This document shows positions 27,701 to 35,170 of a stretch of 64,000 bases of DNA, piece after piece; position 1 is the first letter of the stretch, and each line of letters opens with the position of its first letter. The notes below the pieces were generated by a model, which saw only the letters and a list, made by a program, of their open reading frames with translations, had not been told where the DNA came from and made no database searches. This DNA is from Pseudomonadota bacterium (GTDB taxonomy: Bacteria > Pseudomonadota > Alphaproteobacteria > Sphingomonadales > Sphingomonadaceae): contig JAEZHP010000059.1 in the NCBI GenBank assembly GCA_023416515.1, positions 23,646 to 87,645 on the forward strand, in the 5' to 3' direction. The position numbers were made by a program, and so were the translations under genes.

Positions 27701-27865
27701 ATCGGCACTGTGATCGTCTGGGGCGTTTCGCTCTCCACTCTGATCACCCTGTTCCTGATCCCGCTCCTCTATTCGAAGCTCGCCCGCTTTACCGGATCGC
27801 CGCTGGCCGTGACCCGCAAGCTCGAAATCCAGCTCGCCGAGCCCAAGCCGCACCCCGCTGAGTGA
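24758..27865 (+). CDS. RND efflux permease (HAE-1 family)
   Basis: This is an inner-membrane proton-driven pump of 1035 residues with 12 TM helices and two large periplasmic loops. It begins in the usual way (LSIRRPVFATVMALL, LSVREYPDVDPPVVSVQT), has the TM4 proton-relay Asp pair in LSIGIVVDDAIVVLENV, and closes with the TM10-12 region (MLVGLAAKNGILIVEFANQLRDRG). It forms a trimer and captures substrates from the periplasm. The substrate range is unknown. The adaptor gene lies directly upstream. Confidence 0.96.
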   Translation: MRISDLSIRRPVFATVMALLIGIIGLVGFLSLSVREYPDVDPPVVSVQTAYIGAAASVIETRITQQIEEQLAGIEGLQTITSRSRDGQSDVTLEFQPGRDIESAANDVRDRIGSVADNLPDEALAPEVRKVDADASPIMFLVMSRPGWSQLELSDYVDRNLLDRFTSIDGVARVFIGGEARPAMRVWMKPDRLAAYRLTPSDVESALRSQNVELPAGRLESQQQNTTLRVNRPFRSAQDFAQLVVGRAPSGYLVRLGDVARVEQGPENPYSSFRLNGNPAVGLGIVRQSGANTLAVADAVKAEVEELRASLPEGMQISVGSDESLFISRAIDGVWQTLAEAAILVVLVIFVFLGSWRATVIPAVTVPLCILASFAVLWLFGFSINLLTLLALVLSIGIVVDDAIVVLENVYHRIEQGDPPLKAAFEGTREVGFAVLTTTIVICAVFVPIMFIAGQTGLLFRELAAAMIGAVAFSGFFALSLTPMLCSKLLKHQERKGFTAWVDRRFRSLEQRYAKALDWTLRRPLIPVIATIVFVVGAGLLFTQLRSELAPTEDTGVMSLSASAPEGTGFEEMNRYMTEVERQLMPLIGDGAVRSLIVRVPGGFGTSDDFNNGNATIFLAPWEDRDVSTQDVAAEVNRRLGQVPAVRGNAQPRSSLSRGRGQPISFVIAGSTYESLAIARDRIIAAANENPGIINLDSDYKETKPQLRIDVDTIRAGDLGVSVQQVSEALQSLLGSRRVSTYTDRGEEYRVIVQAERSARSTQANLANIYVRSSQGQLVPLSNLVRVTESAGARDLGRFNKLRAITLSGALAPGYSLGEALDFLEQAADQSEEVTAVGYRGESQAFRESGGSVYLVFLLTIVIVYLLLAAQFESFVHPAVIIMTVPLAIAGGVIGLVVMGQTMNLYSQVGLVMLVGLAAKNGILIVEFANQLRDRGRDIGEAIREASERRLRPILMTSIAIVAGAVPLMIAHGAGAGARSAIGTVIVWGVSLSTLITLFLIPLLYSKLARFTGSPLAVTRKLEIQLAEPKPHPAE

Positions 27866-27925
27866 AGGCACAAGACGAGAGGGAGCGCGTTGGCAGCTTT
27901 CGTTTCCGAGAGGACCCCGAAGCAC

Positions 27926-28450
27926 ATGTCTTTCCCGCGTATCGCACTCATCACGGTCCCGGTGACGGTGCTTGTCGGCACCCTGGCCGGCACGCTGTCC
28001 AATTCCGGCAATGAGAATGGCTGGTTCCGGGCGCTGGAGATGCCGAGCTTCATGCCCCCGGGATGGGCGTTCCCGGTCGCGTGGACCATTCTCTACGTCT
28101 GTGTCGGTCTTTCCCTCGCCCTGCTGCTCGACGCGCGCGGCGCCCGAGGTCGCGGTGCCGCGATTGCGCTCTTCCTCGTGCAGCTCGCGGTCAACTACAG
28201 CTGGTCCCCGGTCTTCTTCGGCCTTCATCAGGTCGAGGCCGGCCTCGCGCTGATCGGAATCATGATCGTCATGACGCTAATCCTGCTGCCGCTCGCCGGC
28301 CGGATCCGCAGGTCCGCGGCGCTCCTCCTCCTGCCTTATCTGGGCTGGCTGTGCTTCGCCTTCGCCCTCAATTACGAGGTGATGGCGCTCAACCCGAACG
28401 CCTCCGAGGTTGCGCCCACCGCTTCCAGCACCGATATCTCTCCCGACTAG
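27926..28450 (+). CDS. tspO: TspO/MBR family protein
   Basis: This is a five-TM outer- or inner-membrane protein of the tryptophan-rich sensory/peripheral benzodiazepine receptor family, which binds tetrapyrroles and affects their handling. About 174 residues are encoded from the ATG at 27926. Conserved elements are seen (FRALEMPSFMPPGWAFPVAWTILYV, QLAVNYSWSPVFFGLHQ, LLLLPYLGWLCFAFALNYEV). A start 36 bases earlier with TTG is possible but less typical. Confidence 0.9.
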   Translation: MSFPRIALITVPVTVLVGTLAGTLSNSGNENGWFRALEMPSFMPPGWAFPVAWTILYVCVGLSLALLLDARGARGRGAAIALFLVQLAVNYSWSPVFFGLHQVEAGLALIGIMIVMTLILLPLAGRIRRSAALLLLPYLGWLCFAFALNYEVMALNPNASEVAPTASSTDISPD

Positions 28451-28469
28451 CTTGCGAGAGGAACGATAC

Positions 28470-28760
28470 GTGCAGTCCGAAAACCGCTTCTTTGACGATC
28501 TCGTGCGCGTGATGAATGGCGCTGCCGGCACGGTCGCTGGAATGACCCGCGAGGCGCAGTCGGGCTTTTCCGAGCGCATGAAGGAGTGGGTCGGCGGCAT
28601 GGACTTCGTCAGCCGCGACGAGTTCGAGGCGGTGAAGGCGATGGCGATCGCGGCGCGCGAAGAGAATGACCTGCTGCGGGCGCGGATCGATGCGCTCGAA
28701 GCTGCCGCCGCGAACAAGGCCGCAAAGAAGGCCAAGCCCGACCTCGACAAGCCCGCCTGA
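28470..28760 (+). CDS. ubiK: Ubiquinone biosynthesis accessory factor UbiK family
   Basis: This small 96-residue coiled-coil protein of the YqiC/BMFP family assists the soluble ubiquinone biosynthesis complex and promotes membrane association. The sequence shows RFFDDLVRVMNGAAGTV, the central MDFVSRDEFEAVKAMA and a C-terminal coiled coil, then a Lys/Ala tail. The GTG at 28470, preceded by GAGAGGA, gives the family start. A longer frame reads upstream into tspO and is rejected. Confidence 0.85.
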   Translation: MQSENRFFDDLVRVMNGAAGTVAGMTREAQSGFSERMKEWVGGMDFVSRDEFEAVKAMAIAAREENDLLRARIDALEAAAANKAAKKAKPDLDKPA

Positions 28761-28806
28761 GTTACGAGGCGCTTAACTAATCCACAGAATTATCCCGCGG
28801 AGCCTT

Positions 28807-28866
28807 TGCCCCTGCTTGCGGATTGATACCCCACCGGTAAATTCCCGGTGGAACAAAGCAGGGGCA
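28807..28866 (+). ncRNA. Nested stem-loop leader upstream of the ybjN-like gene
   Basis: An 11-bp perfect stem (TGCCCCTGCTT with AAGCAGGGGCA) encloses an inner 7-bp hairpin (CCACCGG with CCGGTGG, 7-base loop). It ends 13 bases before the ATG of the YbjN-domain gene. There is no T-run, so it is not a plain terminator. It could be a structured 5' UTR or translational regulator. It matches no class that I can name. Confidence 0.45.
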
Positions 28867-28879
28867 GGACCGGCTTTAC

Positions 28880-29389
28880 ATGAATATTGATGAATATGAT
28901 GTCGAGCGCGACGCAACCGCGCCGATCGACATGCTGGAACATTATTTTACCGCTCTGGGCTGGGCCTGCGAGCGCACCGGCGACGACGAGATCGTATCGA
29001 GCTTTCAGGGCAGCTGGAGCCAGTATGAGCTTCGCGGCATCTGGCGCGAGGAGGACCAGGTCCTGCAGTTCCTCGCTTTGCCTGACATCCGCGTCGCCGG
29101 CGAGAAGCGCGCCGCGGTCTACGAGACGATCGGCCTCATCAACGAACAGCTGTGGCTCGGTCATTTCGAGCTCTGGTCGAGTTCGGGCCTCGTCCTGTTC
29201 CGCCATGCCGCGTTGCTTGAAGGCGACGGCGGCGGCGCATTGAGCCTTCAGCAGGCCGAGACACTGGTCGAGGCCGCGATCGAGGAATGCGAGCGCTTCT
29301 ACCCGGTCTTCCAGTTCGTCCTGTGGGCCGACAAGACCCCCCAGGAAGCCATCGCGGCCGCCCTCATCGAGACCCAGGGCGAGGCGTAA
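28880..29389 (+). CDS. YbjN-domain protein
   Basis: This cytoplasmic 169-residue protein is of the YbjN family (type III secretion chaperone-like fold). Regions include PIDMLEHYFTALGWACERTG, SQYELRGIWREEDQVLQFLAL and FYPVFQFVLWADKTPQEAI. E. coli YbjN affects motility and stress traits, but no biochemical activity is established. It sits ahead of proC, separated by a repeat element. Confidence 0.88.
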   Translation: MNIDEYDVERDATAPIDMLEHYFTALGWACERTGDDEIVSSFQGSWSQYELRGIWREEDQVLQFLALPDIRVAGEKRAAVYETIGLINEQLWLGHFELWSSSGLVLFRHAALLEGDGGGALSLQQAETLVEAAIEECERFYPVFQFVLWADKTPQEAIAAALIETQGEA

Positions 29390-29398
29390 GCCCACACA

Positions 29399-29483
29399 TG
29401 TCATCCCCGCCAAAGCGGGATCCGGCTTCTCCTGTCACCAGCTGCTTGCAAGGCAGCTGGATTCCCGCTTTCGGGAATGACAA
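29399..29483. repeat. Composite REP/BIME-like palindromic element
   Basis: An 85-bp element has outer arms TGTCATCCCCGC and a matching CGGGAATGACA, an inner hairpin CCAGCTGC-TTGCAAG-GCAGCTGG, and secondary stems using CCCGCTTTCGGG. It lies in the ybjN-proC spacer. The terminal sequence is shared with the palindrome at 14944, so at least two members of one dispersed family are present. Confidence 0.75.
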
Positions 29484-29486
29484 ATT

Positions 29487-30305
29487 ATGACTGACCTCGC
29501 TCTCCCAGGCCCATTCTGGTTGATCGGCTGCGGCAACATGGCCGGAGCGATGCTTCGCGGCTGGCTCGACGCCGGCATGAATCCGGCGGGGGTCACCGTC
29601 ATCCGGCCGAGCGGCAGGCCCGTCGCCGAAGGCGTTCGGGTTCTGACCCAGCTCCCGGCCGACGAGCGACCGGTCGTCGCCATGCTCGGCGTAAAGCCCC
29701 AGAAGCTCGACGAAGTCGCGCCCGGTCTGGCGCCGGCGCTCGACGGCAGCGCGCTCCTCATCTCCATCCTTGCCGGCGTCGAATATGCGTCGCTCCGCAC
29801 CCGCTTCCGCGGTCCCCGCACCATCGTTCGTGCAATGCCCAATACGCCGACCGAGCTTCGCAAGGGCGCGACCTCGCTCTATGCAGAAGGCGGGGAAGGG
29901 GAGGACTCCGCGCTCGCAGAACGCCTCATGGCCGCTCTCGGCCGGGTCGAATGGATCGAGGACGAAACTCTATTCGACGTTGTCGCGGCGCTCACCGCGA
30001 GCGGACCGGCCTTTGTCTTCCGCTTCATCGATGCGCTGGCCTCGGCGGCCGCCGCGCTCGGCCTCGCCGAAGAACAGGCGCGCCGCCTCGCGCTCGCCAC
30101 TGTGGAAGGTGCCGGAGCGCTGGCGGCTGCGTCGGAGGAAACGCCGCACAGGCTCGCTGAACGGGTCGCCAGTCCGGGAGGAATGACCCGCAAGGGCCTC
30201 AACATCCTCGATTCAGACCAAAGCCTCGAGCGCCTCGTCAGCGCGACCCTCGAAGCTGCGGTCCGCCGAAGCCGCGAAATGGGCGAGGAAGCGCGCCACA
30301 AGTAG
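29487..30305 (+). CDS. proC: Pyrroline-5-carboxylate reductase
   Basis: This enzyme catalyses the last step of proline synthesis, NAD(P)H reduction of pyrroline-5-carboxylate. The 272-residue protein has the N-terminal Rossmann motif LIGCGNMAGAMLRGWLDAG and the family block VRAMPNTPTELRKGATSLY. The C-terminal signature is ERVASPGGMTRKGLNILD, close to the usual V(A/T)SPGGTT pattern. The start lies 4 bp beyond the REP element, so the RBS may be partly inside the repeat. Confidence 0.96.
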   Translation: MTDLALPGPFWLIGCGNMAGAMLRGWLDAGMNPAGVTVIRPSGRPVAEGVRVLTQLPADERPVVAMLGVKPQKLDEVAPGLAPALDGSALLISILAGVEYASLRTRFRGPRTIVRAMPNTPTELRKGATSLYAEGGEGEDSALAERLMAALGRVEWIEDETLFDVVAALTASGPAFVFRFIDALASAAAALGLAEEQARRLALATVEGAGALAAASEETPHRLAERVASPGGMTRKGLNILDSDQSLERLVSATLEAAVRRSREMGEEARHK

Positions 30306-30425
30306 GGCCAGCCTTTCCAGGTCCGGGCCTCCCAAGACCCCCGAAACTTGACCTCCGGCCCTCCCGGGGCCAATCCCAACCTTCGTGTCGCACCCGTCCC
30401 GATCGGACGCTCCGGAGCCCGGGAA

Positions 30426-31532
30426 ATGTTCATGCTGGCTGACGCCCCTTCCTCCGCTTTCGCTTTCGAGCCGAGCAACAGCCCGATTCCCGCCGAGGAG
30501 CGCAGCCGCCAGCTCGTCAGCCCCGGCTTCGGCCGGGTCTTCACCGATCACATGGCGCTGATCCGGTTCAGCCGCGAGCGTGGCTGGCACGACGCCAAGA
30601 TCACCGCCCGTCGCCCGCTGCAGATGGAGACCGCCTCCTCGGTCCTCCATTATGCCCAGGAGATATTCGAGGGCTTGAAGGCCTATTCGCGACCCGGCGG
30701 CGGCGCGGCCCTGTTCCGTCCCGAGGCCAATGCCCGCCGTTTCAATGCATCCGCCCGGCGCATGGCCATGCCGGAACTCCCCGAGGAGCTGTTCCTCGAA
30801 TCCATTCGCGCGCTTGTTCGCAGCGAGAAGGACTGGATTCCGGACGGCGACGAGGGCGCGCTCTACCTTCGCCCTTTCATGTTCGCGAGCGAGGTGTTCC
30901 TCGGTGTGAAGCCTGCCGATGAGTATCTCTACGCGGTCATCGCCTCCTCGGTCGGCGCCTATTTCAAGGGGGATGCCCCGGCGATCTCGCTGTGGGTGAC
31001 CCGCGACTATATCCGGGCGGCGCCGGGCGGCACCGGCGCGGCCAAGTGCGGCGGCAACTACGCTGCGAGCCTCGTCGCCCAGGCTGAGGCGATCCGGCAG
31101 GGCTGCGATCAGGTCGTCTTCCTCGACGCCATCGAGCGGCGCTGGATCGAGGAACTGGGGGGAATGAACATCTTCTTCGTGTTCGACGACGGCTCGATCC
31201 AGACCCCGCCTCTGGGCGGCACGATCCTGGCCGGGATCACCCGCGATTCGGTCATCCGCCTCGCCCGCGACATGGGGGTGGCGGTGCGCGAGGAGCCTTA
31301 TTCGATCGAGCAGTGGCAGGCGGACGCGGAGAGCGGCCGGCTCACCGAGGCCTTCGCCTGCGGCACCGCAGCGGTGGTGACGGCGATCGGCAGCGTCCGC
31401 GGCGCTGACGGCGGCTTCACCATTGGCGGCCAGTCGACCGGTCCGCTCACCCAGCGTCTGCGCAGGGCCCTGGTCGACATCCAGCGCGGTCGCGCTCCCG
31501 ATCCCTACAATTGGGTCGAACAGGTCGCCTGA
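30426..31532 (+). CDS. ilvE: Branched-chain amino acid aminotransferase (class IV PLP)
   Basis: This cytoplasmic PLP enzyme transfers amino groups between glutamate and branched-chain 2-oxo acids. The 368-residue protein matches the longer BCAT subgroup: GFGRVFTDHMALIRF, ETASSVLHYAQEIFEGLKAY, the YLRPFMFASEVFLGVKP block and GAAKCGGNYAAS, whose Lys near residue 206 is the Schiff-base lysine. The start at 30426 is chosen; Met at 30432 is also possible. The aldehyde dehydrogenase follows with a 4-bp gap, suggesting co-transcription. Confidence 0.93.
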   Translation: MFMLADAPSSAFAFEPSNSPIPAEERSRQLVSPGFGRVFTDHMALIRFSRERGWHDAKITARRPLQMETASSVLHYAQEIFEGLKAYSRPGGGAALFRPEANARRFNASARRMAMPELPEELFLESIRALVRSEKDWIPDGDEGALYLRPFMFASEVFLGVKPADEYLYAVIASSVGAYFKGDAPAISLWVTRDYIRAAPGGTGAAKCGGNYAASLVAQAEAIRQGCDQVVFLDAIERRWIEELGGMNIFFVFDDGSIQTPPLGGTILAGITRDSVIRLARDMGVAVREEPYSIEQWQADAESGRLTEAFACGTAAVVTAIGSVRGADGGFTIGGQSTGPLTQRLRRALVDIQRGRAPDPYNWVEQVA

Positions 31533-31536
31533 TCCC

Positions 31537-33060
31537 ATGACCTTCTCATCGGCCGACGAGGCGCGTCGCCTGTTCGACCGCCTCGGCATCCCCGCGCCCG
31601 CCGTAGGCGATCTCGCCTCCCGCTCCCCGATCGACGGCCAGGAAATCGGCCGCGTCGCGACTGGCGACGCCGCTTCCGTCTCGGCGGCGATCGGCCACGC
31701 CCACCACGCCTTCCTCTCCTGGCGCAGCGTCCCGCCGCCGCGGCGCGGAGAGCTGGTCCGCCTGTTCGGCGACGAGCTTCGCGCGAACAAGGAGCCACTC
31801 GGCCGCCTAGTCAGCCTGGAGGCCGGCAAGATCCTGGCGGAGGGCCTCGGCGAGGTCCAGGAGATGATCGACATCTGCGACTTCGCGGTCGGGCTGTCAC
31901 GCCAGCTCTACGGCCTCACCATCGCCACCGAACGCCCCAACCATCGCATGATGGAGACCTGGCACCCCTTGGGCGTCGTCGGGGTAATCAGCGCGTTCAA
32001 TTTCCCGGTCGCGGTGTGGGCGTGGAATGCCTGCCTGGCCCTCGTGTGCGGCGACAGCACCGTCTGGAAGCCCTCGGAGAAGACTCCGGTCACCGCGAAT
32101 GCCGTGGCCGCGATGTTCGCCCGCGCCGCCGATCGGTTCGGCGATGCGCCTGCCGGTCTCGTCGAAATCGTCCAGGGCGGCCGCGAGGTCGGCGAAGCGC
32201 TCGTCGACGACCCGCGCGTTGCGCTCGTCTCCGCCACAGGCTCGACCCGAATGGGCCGCGAGGTCGGCCCGCGCGTCGCCGCCCGCTTCGGCCGCTCTCT
32301 GCTCGAGCTCGGCGGCAACAATGCCATGATCGTCTGCCCCTCGGCCGATCTCGACCTCGCCGAGCGCGCCATCACTTTCGCTGCGGTCGGCACCGCCGGC
32401 CAGCGCTGCACGACCCTGCGCAGGCTGTTCGTCCACGACAGCATTTACGACGCGCTCGTCCCGCGCCTCGTCGACATCTGGGCGCAGGTGGCGGTCGGCA
32501 ACCCGCTCGAGAACGGCATCCTCGTCGGCCCGCTGATCGACGGCGAGTCGCTCGCCGCCATGCAGCGCGCGCTCGACGAGGCGCGCATGCACGGCACCGT
32601 GCATGGCGGCGAGCGCCTCCACGGCCAGGATTTTCCCGACGCCTGGTATGTCCGCCCGGCCCTGGTCGAGATGAGCGAGCAGTCGCAGATCATGCTGCGC
32701 GAGACGTTCGCGCCGATCCTCTACGTCTGCCGCTACAGCGACCTCGACGAGGCGATCGAGCTTCACAACGCGGCTCGCCATGGCCTCTCATCCTCCATCT
32801 TCACCACCGATCTGCGCGAGGCCGAGCGCTTCATGTCGGCAGCCGGCTCCGATTGCGGCATCGTCAACGTCAACATAGGTCCCTCCGGCGCCGAGATCGG
32901 CGGCGCCTTCGGCGGCGAGAAGGAGACTGGCGGCGGCCGCGAGAGCGGTTCGGACAGCTGGCGAGCCTACATGCGCCGAGCCACCAACACGATCAATTAC
33001 GGCCGCGACCTACCGCTCGCCCAGGGGATCGACTTCCAGATCGGCAAACCCGGCGCTTGA
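31537..33060 (+). CDS. Aldehyde dehydrogenase, ALDH7/piperideine-6-carboxylate type
   Basis: This NAD-dependent dehydrogenase of 507 residues resembles the antiquitin/AmaB group, which oxidises alpha-aminoadipate semialdehyde in lysine catabolism. Characteristic sequence is present: MMETWHPLGVVGVISAFNFP, Glu in LLELGGNNAM and the catalytic Cys291 in GQRCTTLRRL. The family end GGGRESGSDSWRAYMRR is also visible. It is coupled to the aminotransferase, but no lysine-pathway genes are nearby, so its precise substrate is inferred. Confidence 0.88.
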   Translation: MTFSSADEARRLFDRLGIPAPAVGDLASRSPIDGQEIGRVATGDAASVSAAIGHAHHAFLSWRSVPPPRRGELVRLFGDELRANKEPLGRLVSLEAGKILAEGLGEVQEMIDICDFAVGLSRQLYGLTIATERPNHRMMETWHPLGVVGVISAFNFPVAVWAWNACLALVCGDSTVWKPSEKTPVTANAVAAMFARAADRFGDAPAGLVEIVQGGREVGEALVDDPRVALVSATGSTRMGREVGPRVAARFGRSLLELGGNNAMIVCPSADLDLAERAITFAAVGTAGQRCTTLRRLFVHDSIYDALVPRLVDIWAQVAVGNPLENGILVGPLIDGESLAAMQRALDEARMHGTVHGGERLHGQDFPDAWYVRPALVEMSEQSQIMLRETFAPILYVCRYSDLDEAIELHNAARHGLSSSIFTTDLREAERFMSAAGSDCGIVNVNIGPSGAEIGGAFGGEKETGGGRESGSDSWRAYMRRATNTINYGRDLPLAQGIDFQIGKPGA

Positions 33061-33102
33061 GGCCTGAGGGAAGGCCGCTATAAGCGCCCGCTGCGCCACT
33101 GC

Positions 33103-33177
33103 TGGGGCGTCGCCAAGTGGTAAGGCACCGGTTTTTGGTACCGGCATTCGCAGGTTCGAATCCTGCCGCCCCAGCCA
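33103..33177 (+). tRNA. tRNA-Gln(TTG)
   Basis: A complete cloverleaf of 75 bases including an encoded CCA. The acceptor is TGGGGCG paired with CGCCCCA, the D-arm GCCAAGTGGTAAGGC, and the anticodon stem CCGGT/ACCGG with loop TTTTGGT giving anticodon TTG. The T-arm is GCAGGTTCGAATCCTGC. The integrase gene starts about 110 bp downstream, so the 3' half of this tRNA is the likely attachment site of the accessory element. Confidence 0.97.
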
Positions 33178-33290
33178 GTTTCCCTCGGAAACCCGCAGAA
33201 AAGCTAGATTCCCGCTGCCTCCATCGTCCGAATTTCCGGGCGGTGTGACGGATCGCCCTGACGGGTCGATCACAGCCGGGAATCACGACT

Positions 33291-35159
33291 GTGGCTTCAA
33301 AACACCCCAATCTCGAGACGCGCGACGGCGTCTACTACCTCCGCGTCGAGCTTTCGGTCGACGGTAACGTTTTGCCGATACGGCTCTCCCTCAAGACCAG
33401 GAGCCTTGGACTGGCGCGCGCCAAAGCCGGCCGGCTCATGCTCCAGATCGCGAGGGCGAGACGAGACGTAATGCAGCAAGTGGGACTGTCAGGCGAGGAA
33501 CGCGCTTCAATCCTTCGGGCAGCGGCGCGCCGGCAGCGCGACGCCTTGCAGGCCGCTGAAGCTGCGGCCCAACTCGGCAACCCCGGCGACTGGTCGTTCG
33601 GCTTCAATCGCTCGCTTCAATCGCTGGAGGTCATCCTCACCGAAATCACCCAGAACGGGATTCCGGCGGATTATGGATCTCACGACTATTTCATGGAGCG
33701 CTTCGTCGAGGGCCGGACGAATTTAACAACCGATCATCTGCTACGGGTGCGCGCTCTTCTGGATGAGCAGACGGATTTCCCGGCTCAGATCCTCGCACAG
33801 GCGAGTGAGGAACTGAGGATCCGTAACGCCGCGCAAACGCCCGAGAATATCTTCATTGCGCGAAAGGCGTTGCTCGCCGGCATGCTCAGGGCGATTGGTG
33901 AAACGCTCGAGGATCAACGGGATGCGAGTGCGTTCATTCGCCGCGAGGCGAGTGATACGGATCTCGATCAGCTGAAGGCCCTTCTGCAGCAGTTGTTGCC
34001 TGCGACGACGCAGGCAAAGGCGCCGGCAGAGCCCGCCCTTCCAGCCCCGGACAATCGCTATACGTCGATGACGATCCGCGAGGCGGCTGACGCCTATCTC
34101 GCAGAGAATCCCACCCTCGACGCCGGTGGCGGTGACGGCGATCGTTGGACGGCGAAGACCCGGACCCAGTTCGACGCGAGCATCTTTCTTGCCAGCAAGC
34201 ACTTTAGCGGCCCTGCGTGCCGCATCGACAATGGCGCGCTTGCCACCTTCTTTCGCCTGCTTCGACAGCTTCCCTCATCTCATCACAAGTCGCCCCGCCA
34301 CGCAGAGATGAGCCTGGAGGAGATCGCGGCGGAGAACAGTGGCGGCGGCTTGAGCGCGACCACCCTGAACCGGCACTTCCGGTTCCTCGCAGGCCTGTTC
34401 AAGTGGCTCGGGACGAAGACGGCTGTGCCGATCGTCGATTGGTCGGCCTTCACCAGCAAGAGCAAGAAGGCGCCGCGAGACCAGCGCGACGCCTTCAACG
34501 AGGCCGAGCTCATCGCCCTTTTTCAAGCGCCCATCTGGACCGGCGGCCAGTCGCCGGCGCGTCGCTTCGTCGAAGGCGGCCATATCTGGCACGATGCCGG
34601 TTACTGGCTTCCGATCCTGCTGGTTTACAGCGGCGCCCGCCGCGAGGAGATCGCAAAACTATTGTGCCAGGACGTCGATTGTATCGACGGGATCTGGTGC
34701 ATTCGGATCCGCGACACCGACGCCGGCCGAGTAAAGAATGTGAGCTCCAGCCGTGATATCCCGTTGGCCGATCAGGTCGTCGGCCTTGGCTTCCTCGAAT
34801 ATGTTGGCGCCGTGCGAGCCGCAGGCTCGACGCTGCTTTTTCCGGACCTGGACGTGGAGGGCAGGGCAAAAGGGGACGTCTACTACAAGAGATGGTGGCG
34901 GGCGCTTGAGCGGAACGGCTTTGTGGCGGCAGGGAAGACAATCCACGCCATGCGTCATTTCGTCGCCACGACGCTTGCCGACGCGGGAGTGACGGAAGAG
35001 CGGCGCGCCGACCTGCTGGGGCATACGCTTACCAGCGAAACCGCAGGCCGTTACACAAAGCGGGCACGCCTTCAGCGCCTGCAGGAAGCCGTCAATCGCA
35101 TTCCGATCGTCACCGAGCACCTCGCGCCGGCGCCGATCAACCTCTCCTTCGCACGCTAA
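33291..35159 (+). CDS. Tyrosine recombinase (site-specific integrase)
   Basis: This phage/ICE-type integrase has 622 residues. The N-terminus (LETRDGVYYLRVELSVDG) resembles the DUF6538-type start of such integrases, and the middle contains a long helical region. The C-terminal catalytic domain shows Arg near 449 in YSGARREEIAKLL, HAMRH near 552, GHTL (second His) and the nucleophile Tyr near 587 in AGRYTKRA. The GTG start lies about 110 bp from the tRNA-Gln 3' end, which is typical of elements that integrate in tRNAs. No excisionase is visible. Confidence 0.93.
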   Translation: MASKHPNLETRDGVYYLRVELSVDGNVLPIRLSLKTRSLGLARAKAGRLMLQIARARRDVMQQVGLSGEERASILRAAARRQRDALQAAEAAAQLGNPGDWSFGFNRSLQSLEVILTEITQNGIPADYGSHDYFMERFVEGRTNLTTDHLLRVRALLDEQTDFPAQILAQASEELRIRNAAQTPENIFIARKALLAGMLRAIGETLEDQRDASAFIRREASDTDLDQLKALLQQLLPATTQAKAPAEPALPAPDNRYTSMTIREAADAYLAENPTLDAGGGDGDRWTAKTRTQFDASIFLASKHFSGPACRIDNGALATFFRLLRQLPSSHHKSPRHAEMSLEEIAAENSGGGLSATTLNRHFRFLAGLFKWLGTKTAVPIVDWSAFTSKSKKAPRDQRDAFNEAELIALFQAPIWTGGQSPARRFVEGGHIWHDAGYWLPILLVYSGARREEIAKLLCQDVDCIDGIWCIRIRDTDAGRVKNVSSSRDIPLADQVVGLGFLEYVGAVRAAGSTLLFPDLDVEGRAKGDVYYKRWWRALERNGFVAAGKTIHAMRHFVATTLADAGVTEERRADLLGHTLTSETAGRYTKRARLQRLQEAVNRIPIVTEHLAPAPINLSFAR

Positions 35160-35170
35160 GGGAGGCTCAC

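Noticed and set aside
24758..28228. Large antisense frame near 27029-28228
   Set aside because: It lies opposite the RND permease and tspO and shows a low-complexity Arg/Glu/Asp-rich composition typical of such shadows.
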